A stretch of 64,000 bases of DNA, taken from JAAFHB01 sp963675995. Its GTDB lineage: Bacteria; Bacteroidota; Bacteroidia; Bacteroidales; Prolixibacteraceae. The position numbers and the translations under genes are program-made. The stretch covers positions 62,001 through 126,000 of the forward strand of contig CAXXIY010000001.1 of NCBI GenBank assembly GCA_963675995.2, given 5' to 3'. A model generated the notes under the pieces. It was not told where the DNA came from. It searched no databases and was given only the letters and a program-made list of their open reading frames with translations. Of this stretch, positions 1 to 7,612 are shown piece after piece (within the stretch, counting starts at the first letter, position 1; each line of letters begins with the position of its first letter).

Positions 1-77
1 GTGAACAAAAGATGAATAGCCATCAATTGCAAAATCCGATTCTTTTTGTGGAACACAACGATTTCTTTTTTTTCCAT
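1..77 (-). CDS. 5' end of an unidentified protein (partial)
   Basis: An open frame begins with ATG at 77-75 and runs off the left edge, giving 25 codons starting MEKKEIVVFHKKNRI. It follows the isomerase stop by 47 bases on the same strand, so it is probably the third gene of the same sugar-catabolic operon. No Shine-Dalgarno sequence is visible, as for most genes here. Too little sequence is present to assign a family; a sugar kinase or another catabolic enzyme would fit the context, but that is a guess. Confidence 0.4.
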   Translation of the reverse strand, partial: MEKKEIVVFHKKNRILQLMAIHLLF

Positions 78-124
78 AATTGTTTGACTTTTTTGAATTA
101 AATTCAGTGAGAGCCACTTTGCTG

Positions 125-1594
125 TCAGGAGACAGTTTTTGACTCAATATTTAAATAGTTTGCAATCTTTTCAATTGTAGCTGCATGATGCCCGATTCCC
201 AATGCAAAATGGTGAGTTGGCCCCTCGCTGGCCCATCGTTTGAGGAAGGTTTTAATGTCAGGTTTAAAAAAGCCGCGGGTGTTGGTATTTCCTGTAGGCG
301 GGATGGGGCCGCTAACCGATTCCCCTTCGGCTATCACAAATTTGAATTTTCCTTCGTAAGTTGAGGTGATCGAAAGCATTGTGATAGGACCCTCCTTGAT
401 CTTGAATTCGACCCCTGCGCCATTACCCGGCTTTCCATGGTATTTTTTAAGACTGCGTAAAACCGGTTTCCCCTCGGCGATCGAAATATTATGAGGTCCG
501 TCGTGCCCGACAAGGACAAAGCCCTCGTTGAAATCGATAGGGTGAAATTCAGCAAAACTACCCCCTATCCCCAGGCGATCAAAGATAAACAAAGCAATCA
601 GTGTTTTCAGGTCCGATTCGCCACACATGGGTATGTGTTTTGCTGTCAGAAGTGAATTTCCTACAATCAGGTTCGACATTACTTTCCGGATTTCGCTCTC
701 CTCAGGTCCGTCGTAGTAATACGCCAGACCATCCAGTTCATTAGATTTGATGAAATTCTCCAATGCAACACTCACCTTTGCCGCGATCAGCAGATCATCA
801 TCGGTAAGTTTCATCGAAATTGGATCTGATACAGGTTCAGGAGTGTCGAAAAATTCAAGAATCCGCTTCTCCGCCAGGGTTATTTCTTCTTTAGAAACCT
901 GCTCAAAACACTTCATTAACTGATTCGCCTCACATTGAACAATATGGCTCCCAAAAAAGGAGGTGAGCATTGTAGCATCGGTGTGCATATCGAGCATCGC
1001 ATTGAGCGGATGTCCCAAATGACCAAGGTGGGCATTTTTAAGGCAGTGTAATACCCTGGCAATCCTGCAATATTCGTCAATTTGCTGATCTGCATCCACA
1101 TCATCGTTCAAAGTTCCAATGATCATATCGGGCACTTTCTTCCCCATACGGACTGCAACGCCAGCAAATTCGGGCAGGGCACAAAAATCGTCGTTCATCA
1201 GTTGCATATAGGTAGATCCGTTAGAGTAATCCAACGCCTGACGTGGCTGCAATGCAACCAAAACGATGGGAATATTGATCGACCTGATGATGATTCCGAA
1301 TGTTCCCGAAGTAGCATAAGTCACCATATCGCAAAAGATCAGGTCCAGATTTTCCCGTTCCATCTCTTTTACTATTTCGTAAGCTTTTAGCGGTGAATCA
1401 ATAATCCCGAAGTCAACCACCTCGTCCACAAATTCGGGTATTTTCCGGATAAATTGCTCCTGTTTCCCGATCATCTCATCGTAAAGGCCCGGGAATTGTT
1501 CCCAGTATCTGTCGTAACCCACTCCAAATACCCCAATCCTGACTGATGTATTTGACTTTGTCTTTACGCTTTTTTCTTTATTTTCCAAAACCAT
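125..1594 (-). CDS. L-arabinose isomerase family protein
   Basis: A 489-residue cytoplasmic protein of normal length for the L-arabinose/L-fucose isomerase fold (about 500 residues). The four metal-binding residues of AraA (E306, E333, H350, H450 in E. coli) have plausible counterparts: E326 in CGESDLKT, E349 in SFAEFHP, H364 in LVGHDGPH and H461/H462 in HHFALGIGHH, with nearly the family spacing. The expected reaction is aldose-ketose isomerisation of a pentose or deoxyhexose with a divalent metal. It lies 58 bases downstream of an MFS permease and is probably co-transcribed with it. The true substrate could be L-arabinose or a related sugar; divergent members of this family are common in Bacteroidota catabolic operons, so araA itself is not claimed. 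Confidence 0.8.
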   Translation of the reverse strand: MVLENKEKSVKTKSNTSVRIGVFGVGYDRYWEQFPGLYDEMIGKQEQFIRKIPEFVDEVVDFGIIDSPLKAYEIVKEMERENLDLIFCDMVTYATSGTFGIIIRSINIPIVLVALQPRQALDYSNGSTYMQLMNDDFCALPEFAGVAVRMGKKVPDMIIGTLNDDVDADQQIDEYCRIARVLHCLKNAHLGHLGHPLNAMLDMHTDATMLTSFFGSHIVQCEANQLMKCFEQVSKEEITLAEKRILEFFDTPEPVSDPISMKLTDDDLLIAAKVSVALENFIKSNELDGLAYYYDGPEESEIRKVMSNLIVGNSLLTAKHIPMCGESDLKTLIALFIFDRLGIGGSFAEFHPIDFNEGFVLVGHDGPHNISIAEGKPVLRSLKKYHGKPGNGAGVEFKIKEGPITMLSITSTYEGKFKFVIAEGESVSGPIPPTGNTNTRGFFKPDIKTFLKRWASEGPTHHFALGIGHHAATIEKIANYLNIESKTVS

Positions 1595-1595
1595 A

Positions 1596-1628
1596 TTAAC
1601 GTAGTATATATTTGCATTTAACGCACTA
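1596..1628 (-). repeat. Leader repeat pair upstream of the isomerase
   Basis: TTAACGTAGTA (1596-1606) and TTAACGCACTA (1618-1628) lie 22 bases apart just upstream of the isomerase start. The second 11-mer recurs exactly at 2909-2919, just upstream of the MFS start. A shared cis element, such as an operator or translation/processing site, is an inference. Confidence 0.35.
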
Positions 1629-1652
1629 ACCTAATTAAGACAAAAAATATTT

Positions 1653-2903
1653 TCAGTTTTCCAAGAATATACTTGGCTCATTCTTATTCATTTCTATTCT
1701 TGGGATAAATTTTAGCATTAAAAGGAAGGCAATCGGGTACATGATCCCGGAATACCACCACAGTGAACCGTACGAAAAATTGGTCACAACGTATCCGATG
1801 AATGGATTAATGGCCAGCGCCGAAACCGCACCTGCAGAACCAGATAAACCAACAACGGTTGAGGTTACCCGTTTCCCAAACAGATCGCTGATTGCGGTAA
1901 TGTAGTTGGTAATCCACAAGCCGTGAGCTAAAAAGGCCAGTGTCATTAATCCAACGATAATGATATAAGAATGGATAAAGCCTACAGATACGATTGGTAT
2001 GGTCAATAGTGCAGCGATACCCATTACAAGTTTTCGGGCAAGGTTGAGACTTCTTGTCTTTACAAAAATCAAATCGGAAATCCATCCCCCAAAAATATTA
2101 CCAATTCCCAGAGCCAGAAAAGGAATCCACAAAATATTTCCGATCACATCGAGTGACAGACCATGAACCTGGCTTAAATATTTAGGTATCCAAAACATAT
2201 AATAGTAGAAAATCGGATCGAGCAGAAACCGGATGGCAACAAACACCTGCACCTTTTTATTTTTAAGCAAGGCCATAAGTGGTACTCTTTTATTTGGCGT
2301 CCCATTTTCAGTTATCGTAAATCTCGAAGTTTGTTTTTTTGATTTAGTGAAAATCAGCCATGCTACGAGCCATAAAAAGCCAAATCCGCCTGTGACAATA
2401 AATACAGCTCTCCAACCAACAATCCCCAACAAATAGACAGTTAGGGGTGGGGCAACAACAGCGCCAATTGCCGAGCCACCAATTGCTATTCCATTGGCAA
2501 GTGCATGTTTGCTTTTGGGAACCCATTCCATGACAGCTTTTATCGCTCCAGGAAAACAACCTCCCTCTCCAACGCCAAGCATAAAACGAAACAGTCCAAA
2601 ATGAAAAACATTCGTTGACAAACTGTGCAGAAGAGTAGCAAATGACCAGAATCCAACTGAAAAAGCGAGTCCAAGCCGGCTTCCAAAACGATCGATCAGA
2701 ATTCCCCCCAACGTGAACATAATAGCATAGCTGACCAAAAAGCCCGAATTGATGAAACCATAATCAATATCTGTAATACTCAGATCTTCTTTAATCTTCA
2801 GGATAGATACAGAGAGTACCTGACGGTCAAGAAAACTAAGGGAAGTTGCCAGCAACAACAAAACAATAATGATCCAATAACTATATGTTGATATCTGTCT
2901 CAT
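1653..2903 (-). CDS. MFS transporter, anion:cation symporter type (hexuronate/sugar-acid-like)
   Basis: A 416-residue inner-membrane protein with about twelve hydrophobic segments. The first segment carries SFLDRQVLSVSI, followed by the MFS A-motif region GGILIDRFGSRLG and the ACS-type segment GVGEGGCFPGAIKAVMEWVP, which resembles ExuT/GudP-like carriers for hexuronates and glucarate. Likely role: proton-coupled uptake of a sugar or sugar acid. It is the first gene of the minus-strand operon, preceded by a good Bacteroidota-type promoter, and is divergent from a GntR regulator that probably controls it. The exact substrate cannot be read from the sequence. Confidence 0.85.
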   Translation of the reverse strand: MRQISTYSYWIIIVLLLLATSLSFLDRQVLSVSILKIKEDLSITDIDYGFINSGFLVSYAIMFTLGGILIDRFGSRLGLAFSVGFWSFATLLHSLSTNVFHFGLFRFMLGVGEGGCFPGAIKAVMEWVPKSKHALANGIAIGGSAIGAVVAPPLTVYLLGIVGWRAVFIVTGGFGFLWLVAWLIFTKSKKQTSRFTITENGTPNKRVPLMALLKNKKVQVFVAIRFLLDPIFYYYMFWIPKYLSQVHGLSLDVIGNILWIPFLALGIGNIFGGWISDLIFVKTRSLNLARKLVMGIAALLTIPIVSVGFIHSYIIIVGLMTLAFLAHGLWITNYITAISDLFGKRVTSTVVGLSGSAGAVSALAINPFIGYVVTNFSYGSLWWYSGIMYPIAFLLMLKFIPRIEMNKNEPSIFLEN

Positions 2904-2933
2904 CCGTCTTAACGCACTATGTTATTTTTTTGA

Positions 2934-2962
2934 CAAATATAAGCCAATTTTTATAATTGCAA
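2934..2962 (-). promoter_or_regulatory. Predicted promoter of the MFS-isomerase operon
   Basis: On the minus strand a -33-like TTG (2962-2960), an 18-base spacer and TATATTTG (2941-2934) match the Bacteroidota vegetative consensus TTTG-N19-21-TAnnTTTG. Transcription would begin about 25 bases before the MFS start codon. This is seen directly as a motif match; activity is inferred. Confidence 0.55.
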
Positions 2963-2995
2963 CTTTTTTTTATTATATTGCATCATATTTTATTA

Positions 2996-3009
2996 ATGTT
3001 GTACAACAT
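2996..3009. promoter_or_regulatory. 14-bp perfect palindrome, candidate GntR operator
   Basis: ATGTTGTACAACAT is a perfect palindrome in the divergent intergenic region, six bases before the upstream candidate start of the GntR gene and about 35 bases upstream of the MFS -33 element. GntR-family regulators bind such short palindromes and are usually autoregulatory. Confidence 0.5.
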
Positions 3010-3015
3010 GTTTTT

Positions 3016-3810
3016 ATGGGTTCTAATATTTTACCAAAATCCTCTTCTATGAAAAACAACGGGAATTCCAAATATCTGACAATCAGCAAGGAGATTATCA
3101 GCAGGATTGAGTCGGGAGAATTGCAGGCAGGAGATAAAGTCCCTTCGGAAAACGAATTGATTACAACATACAAGATTAGTAATACCACTGCACGTAAGAG
3201 TTTGCAGGAAATTGAGCTGAACGGCTGGGCGACCAGAATCAAAGGAAAGGGCACTTTTGTTTTAAACCGCTCGGAGGATCGACATCTCACCAGGGTACTC
3301 GGCTCGTTCTATGCCATAAAGGAGAGTTTTAACGATAACCTGATTAAAGAAGGATTTACCCCAAAAAGTATCATCCTGGAGAAAACCGTCATGGAAAATG
3401 GAATATCCTCAAGCATTAATGGCCGCCATTGTATCATCGAAGGTCCGGTTTTAAAAATGCACCGGCTAAGATATGGTAATGAAACCCTCCTGAAAGACGA
3501 AACAAGGTATATTTCAATGACCTGTTGTCCCAGGATCAACCTGTTGGATATGCAGGAATCATCAATGAGAATTTTTGAAGAGAAATACCATTTACAACTG
3601 GACGAGGTACAACGGACACTTGGAACAACTATTTTTCATCCGGGAGAGTCGAACAACTATTTTGATATAGATATACCTCTTGCCGTATTTATCCTCGACG
3701 GTGCGGTCTTCACCAGGGACGGGAATATCGTTGAAATCGAAAAATCCTATTACAGAGGCGATAAGTACAAATTTTCAATTAACGCCAAACCACAACTAAT
3801 ATCGGAATAA
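3016..3810 (+). CDS. GntR family transcriptional regulator with UTRA domain
   Basis: A 264-residue protein. Residues about 18-85 form a GntR winged helix (SKYLTISKEIISRIESG, then GDKVPSENEL, then RIKGKGTFV). The remainder, about 95-255, fits a UTRA effector domain of the HutC/FarR subfamily, with MHRLRYGNETLLKDETRYI as the typical UTRA stretch. It probably senses a sugar or sugar phosphate and represses the divergent MFS-isomerase operon and itself. An internal ATG at 3049 (residue 12) is an equally good start: it would still retain the whole HTH and would place the palindrome 40 bases upstream rather than 6. Confidence 0.85.
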   Translation: MGSNILPKSSSMKNNGNSKYLTISKEIISRIESGELQAGDKVPSENELITTYKISNTTARKSLQEIELNGWATRIKGKGTFVLNRSEDRHLTRVLGSFYAIKESFNDNLIKEGFTPKSIILEKTVMENGISSSINGRHCIIEGPVLKMHRLRYGNETLLKDETRYISMTCCPRINLLDMQESSMRIFEEKYHLQLDEVQRTLGTTIFHPGESNNYFDIDIPLAVFILDGAVFTRDGNIVEIEKSYYRGDKYKFSINAKPQLISE

Positions 3811-3946
3811 GGGTGTCTCAAGATGTAGTCTCTTTTAGGAACAAATTCTTTTAACCTGTTTGACAGGAACTCCTTTCATTGAATTTGATTTGCCGGAATT
3901 AAATCTATTGGAAATTTAATATCTTTAAATTTTCAATCCTAACAGA

Positions 3947-4807
3947 ATGTGGATTCAGTTATTTATTAGGCTAAAGACCTTTTTTTATAAGCCTTTTGGG
4001 CTACTCGATACAATCTCCCAGCGATTAAGATTTGTAATTGTTAACGGCATATTTGGTATTTTGTTTATTAATGTTTTCAGGCCATTTAATATGGAGAGAT
4101 GGTTTGATATTCCCGGACGTTGGGAAGGATTATTTTATAGCAGTTTTGGTTTAATATCAATTTTGGTCATTGGCTTATCGCAATTTGCAGTGCGGCCCGC
4201 CACAAACTCATTGAAATTTAGAGTTTTAGATTTCTGTTTTTGGGCTTTGGGTGAGATCTTTGTACTTACTTTTATTTTTTATTTTCTGTTTGCGAATGAT
4301 GGATTTTCAATAAGGAATTTAAGTGGCGTAATCTGGACAACTTTCAGATATACAACTCTTGTTGCCGGCCTGGCATATACTTTTTCACTTCTTATTAACA
4401 GTATTTTTACTCCAAAGAATGGTATAGTTTTAAATAGCCAAGAAAAAAAAGATCAGGGAAATTCATTGGTTTCATTTAATGACGAAAACGGAAATTTTAA
4501 ATTTGGAATAAAGGAGGAGGATCTCTTGTACCTTGAAGCTGCTGACAATTATGTGATCATATACTTTTTTGAAAATGACAATGTACAAAAACAAATCCTA
4601 AGAAATAGTCTTAAAAATCTTGAACCAGGGTTAAAACAATTTGGCATCCAGCGCTGTCACCGATCATTTATGGTGCACACTGACAGAGTACGACTAGTGA
4701 GGAAAGAACCCAAACGCTACCTGTTGTATTTACCCTATGGTCTCAAAATCCCAGCATCCCCAACGTTTTACGAAGCCTTCAATGCCGGCTCGATCCGGAA
4801 CAGGTAG
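3947..4807 (+). CDS. Membrane-anchored LytTR DNA-binding protein
   Basis: A 286-residue protein. The first 160 residues hold about four hydrophobic segments. The last 105 form a LytTR DNA-binding domain with the characteristic stretches EDLLYLEAADNYVIIYF, LRNSLKNLE and QRCHRSFMVH. There is no receiver domain, so it is a one-component membrane-bound regulator, a form common in Bacteroidota. A decayed second copy lies at 5603-6245. No partner kinase is adjacent. The target and signal are unknown. Confidence 0.85.
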   Translation: MWIQLFIRLKTFFYKPFGLLDTISQRLRFVIVNGIFGILFINVFRPFNMERWFDIPGRWEGLFYSSFGLISILVIGLSQFAVRPATNSLKFRVLDFCFWALGEIFVLTFIFYFLFANDGFSIRNLSGVIWTTFRYTTLVAGLAYTFSLLINSIFTPKNGIVLNSQEKKDQGNSLVSFNDENGNFKFGIKEEDLLYLEAADNYVIIYFFENDNVQKQILRNSLKNLEPGLKQFGIQRCHRSFMVHTDRVRLVRKEPKRYLLYLPYGLKIPASPTFYEAFNAGSIRNR

Positions 4808-5152
4808 ATGAGAACTTCCGAAGTTTTGAGCACTTAATCCCATTTTGTGAATCCTATACCCGATATTGGAAATTCACCCCAGAAGCCATTCTGACGTTAG
4901 CAACCTGATTATATTTGCCACGGATTCAATAAGATCACGATCTAAATTAGCCATGGGAAACCAATAGATTATAGCTGATAGTTTGAGTGAATTCTTGTGG
5001 ATCTATCCGCTAATGTAAACGTTAAAAATTTGCCATTAGAACCGGACAATTGGGAGTTTTCTGTCCACTCAGTCTCCATTCAATATTCTGAAGGGACAAT
5101 TTATAAGTTCAATTTTTTTATTTTTTATTATTTTATTTTAAAAGTTTTTTTT
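4808..5152. other. Intergenic region between the LytTR gene and the small secreted protein
   Basis: 345 bases without a convincing gene. The first 50 or so bases (to about 4860) are repeated, diverged, after the decayed copy (about 6246-6300), so the duplicated unit included 3' flank. The last 50 bases before 5153 are extremely T-rich. An open frame extends upstream from 5153 to 4997 but reads into low-complexity Phe/Ile/Tyr codons and is not believed to be translated. Confidence 0.6.
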
Positions 5153-5521
5153 ATGAAAAAAGTAGCATTTGTTTTGATGGCTCTGTGTTTAGTTGTTTTG
5201 AACCAAAAATGTTTCGCCATTGACAATAAGATTGTCCTTGGAACATGGAAAGTTGCAGTCGTCGATGCACCTTACCAATACGCTAAAAGCTCATTTTGTT
5301 TTTCAGAGGCTAATGGGGTCCTATCCGGTAAAGTTATTTTTGAAGATGGCAAGGAACTTAAAGTGTCCAATCTTGAATTTACCAAGGATGTTATCACATT
5401 TGCGGTCAATATCGATGGAAACGATATTAAGGTAAAGGGCAAGCTGGAAAACGCAAAGATTACCGGTAAGGTAGATTCACCGAATGGTCTTCTCGATCTG
5501 ACTGCCACCAAGAAACAGTAG
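5153..5521 (+). CDS. Small secreted protein of unknown function (122 aa)
   Basis: Starting at ATG 5153 gives a clean signal peptide (MKKVAFVLMALCLVVLN, cleavage near CFA-ID) and a mature domain of about 100 residues rich in beta-strand alternation (KIVLGTWKV, LSGKVIFEDGKEL, ITGKVDSPNG). The upstream in-frame ATG at 4997 would bury the signal peptide and is rejected. It lies between the intact LytTR gene and its decayed copy and is followed by two hairpins. The alternating LxGKV pattern recalls small lipocalin-like or beta-sandwich periplasmic proteins, but I do not recognise a family. Confidence 0.7.
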   Translation: MKKVAFVLMALCLVVLNQKCFAIDNKIVLGTWKVAVVDAPYQYAKSSFCFSEANGVLSGKVIFEDGKELKVSNLEFTKDVITFAVNIDGNDIKVKGKLENAKITGKVDSPNGLLDLTATKKQ

Positions 5522-5530
5522 CATTTCTCG

Positions 5531-5556
5531 AAATCACACCTCGGGAGGTGTGATTT
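5531..5556 (+). terminator. Hairpin after the small secreted protein
   Basis: An 11-bp perfect stem (AAATCACACCT / AGGTGTGATTT) with a CGGG loop begins 10 bases after the stop codon. The following bases are only moderately T-rich (GAGTGTTTGTATT). Confidence 0.6.
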
Positions 5557-5568
5557 GAGTGTTTGTAT

Positions 5569-5600
5569 TAATGTCCTGCACGAATATCTGCAGGACATTA
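5569..5600 (+). terminator. Second tandem hairpin
   Basis: A 12-bp perfect stem (TAATGTCCTGCA / TGCAGGACATTA) with an 8-base loop, 12 bases after the first hairpin and just before the decayed LytTR copy. It may be a second terminator or a mark of the duplication boundary. Confidence 0.45.
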
Positions 5601-5602
5601 TT

Positions 5603-6245
5603 TACAAACTTTTTATACACCTTTTGGGCTGCTCGATACAATCTCCCGGCGATTAAGATTTGTGATGGTTAATAGCACATGTGGTATTCTGTTTATTAAT
5701 GTTTTCAGGCCATTAAATATGGAGAGATGGTTTGATATTCCCGAACGTAGGGATGGAATATTTTAAAGCAGGTTTTGCTTCACATCAATTTTGGTTATTG
5801 GCTTAACGCAATTTGCTGCGTGACCGGCCATAACCTCGTTAACATTTAGAGTTTTAGATTTTGGGCTTTGCGTGAGATCTTTGTACTTACTATTTATTTT
5901 CTATTTGCAACTGATAAATTATCAATAAGTAATTTAAGTGGCGTAATCTTGAAAACTTTCAGATACACAACTTTCGTCGCTGACAATTAGGTGATTATAC
6001 GTTTTTTTTGAAACTGACAAAATATAAAAGCAAAACTTACGAAATAGCCTTAAAAATCATGTACAAGGGTTAAAACAATTTGGCATCCAGCGCTGTCATT
6101 GATCATTTATGATGCACATTGGCAGAAAATGACAATATAGGAAGAAACCATAACGTTACCTGTTGTATTTACCTTATAATATCAAAACCCCAGCATCCCC
6201 GACGTTTTTGAAGCCTTCATTGCCGGTTCGACCCAAAGCAGCTAA
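5603..6245 (+). pseudogene. Decayed duplicate of the membrane LytTR gene
   Basis: From about 5610 the DNA follows 3977-4807 closely: both copies share CTCGATACAATCTCCC, a long run ending in TGTTTATTAATG, and AATATGGAGAGATGGTTTGA. The copy has in-frame stops, small indels, and a deletion of about 177 bases: the original's 4364-4540 is missing at about 5978/5979, removing the linker between the membrane and LytTR parts. It lacks the original start region. Similarity continues about 50 bases past the former stop. It is a non-functional remnant of a tandem duplication, with the 122-aa gene between the copies. Confidence 0.85.
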
Positions 6246-6637
6246 ATGAACCTCCGAGGCTTTGAGCATTTAATCCTATTTTCTGCAACCTATACACGTT
6301 ACTCGTTCAATTATTTATATTGACGCTATGAGGTTTGGCATGGGTTAATTATATTTGGGGTATGGAATAGCGAACAAATATTTGTATTGCACTTGGAACA
6401 GAGAAGCTTTGGGTAATTGAAAAAGTTTCATTTCGGAAAGATCAAAGCTGAATGAGCAACCAGATAATTATATCGAAAAATAATTTATAATAACAAAATC
6501 TTAGCATCCAAGACAACGTTCAAAGTAAAAAATGAATCGTGGTCAATCTGACGGATGAATCCACACCACATTCAGTTTATTTTCCACTTTGAATTTTGTA
6601 GGATAGGCATAATTAATAAAGCCCTAAATATCAGATC
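6246..6637. other. Intergenic region upstream of the VirJ-like gene
   Basis: 392 bases. The first 55 or so are decayed 3' flank of the LytTR duplication. A TATATTTG -7-like element (6350-6357) without a properly spaced -33, and a perfect palindrome ACAAATATTTGT (6374-6385), are present. No gene is seen. Confidence 0.5.
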
Positions 6638-7339
6638 ATGAAAAACATTCTGTTGATATTCTGTAAGGTATTGCTAATTATCACCTTTTATTCTTACTCC
6701 CCACTTTTTGCCCGGGAAATGCATCCTACCAAGAATTTGCACACCATAGAATCGAAGTCCACCGGCATAAGCGATTATTATGTAATCCTATTAACCGGGA
6801 ATGGCGGCTGGCAAAATTTAGTGCAATCGGTTACCCATTATCTGAATTCGAAAAATGTATCTGTATTGGCAATTAATACAAAAAAATACCTGTGGACTGA
6901 AAAAAAACCTGCCCAGATTGGCTATGATCTCGAAACCTTAATTGACCGATACAATAAGAAATGGGGACAAAAGAAAGTCGTGATTATCGGATTCTCAATG
7001 GGGGCCGAAGTACTCCCATTTGCCATAAATTGTATGGAGGACAAATATACGTGCGAACTGAACGATCTGATTTTAATTGGCCCCTGGCAGAAAGCAACTT
7101 TTAAAGTCCGGCTTGTGGATTATTTTTTTGAAATGAATAAGGGGACTGACCTATATCCTGAATTATTAAAAATAAAAACAAGAAAGGCCTACATCATATG
7201 TGATGACAAAGAATTATCCATATGCCGTAAAGACCTTGAAGGGGTGATCGATTACGACCTCCTGAGAGGAGGCCATCATTTTGGGGGCGACTACATGACT
7301 CTTTCGGAGCTAATTGGCAAAAGATTAAAATTAGAGTAA
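6638..7339 (+). CDS. VirJ/AcvB-type serine hydrolase, exported
   Basis: A 233-residue protein with an N-terminal signal peptide (about residues 1-25). The remainder matches the VirJ domain of Agrobacterium AcvB/VirJ: LLTGNGGWQNL (oxyanion region), AINTKKYLWTEKKPAQIGYDL, the nucleophile elbow IIGFSMGAEVLPF with S120, LILIGPW, the Cys-rich ICDDKELSIC with a possible acid Asp189/190, and GGHHFGGDY with the likely catalytic His. AcvB is reported to hydrolyse lysyl-phosphatidylglycerol in the periplasm; activity on an aminoacylated lipid or peptide-like ester is an inference here. No lysyl-PG synthase (MprF) gene lies in the window. Confidence 0.8.
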   Translation: MKNILLIFCKVLLIITFYSYSPLFAREMHPTKNLHTIESKSTGISDYYVILLTGNGGWQNLVQSVTHYLNSKNVSVLAINTKKYLWTEKKPAQIGYDLETLIDRYNKKWGQKKVVIIGFSMGAEVLPFAINCMEDKYTCELNDLILIGPWQKATFKVRLVDYFFEMNKGTDLYPELLKIKTRKAYIICDDKELSICRKDLEGVIDYDLLRGGHHFGGDYMTLSELIGKRLKLE

Positions 7340-7561
7340 TATTATTTGATTAGCTGAATAATGAAACAGAAGAGAACCCTTCCCCATATTCGCTTTGAAA
7401 TCAAACATTTCCGTTTTGCTCTCCACAAAATCGTTAATAAATAAACTGTCAGATTGCTTGTTCTCCGCGAACAAATGGGCAATTATTGAACCGGCGCCGG
7501 TGTCATCTTAGCATAAAATCAAACTAACTGTCGATGAAAAGTGCCCAATAGTCGAAGTTAT
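7340..7561. other. Intergenic region, possible decayed minus-strand gene fragment
   Basis: No intact gene. On the minus strand an open stretch (about 7507-7331) encodes a plausible-looking segment beginning DDTGAGSIIAHLF and ending at a stop that overlaps the 3' end of the VirJ-like gene. Upstream frames are broken by stops. It may be the tail of a dead gene or chance. Confidence 0.25.
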
Positions 7562-7592
7562 TTTCAATGACTCCCATGCTGAGATAATTTTG
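7562..7592 (+). promoter_or_regulatory. Predicted promoter of the TolC-MacAB-like operon
   Basis: TTTC (7562-7565), a 19-base spacer and TAATTTTG (7585-7592) match the Bacteroidota TTTG-N19-TAnnTTTG consensus with one mismatch. Transcription would begin roughly 15 bases before the TolC start codon. Confidence 0.55.
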
Positions 7593-7612
7593 GTTCAAAA
7601 TAGAAATACAAG

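Noticed and set aside
3855..3867. Small hairpin CCTGT-TTG-ACAGG after the GntR gene as a terminator
   Set aside because: A 5-bp stem without a T-tract is too weak to call.
4997..5152. Upstream in-frame extension of the small secreted protein
   Set aside because: It would place 52 residues, including a Phe/Ile/Tyr-rich run from T-rich DNA, before a perfect signal peptide that begins at ATG 5153.
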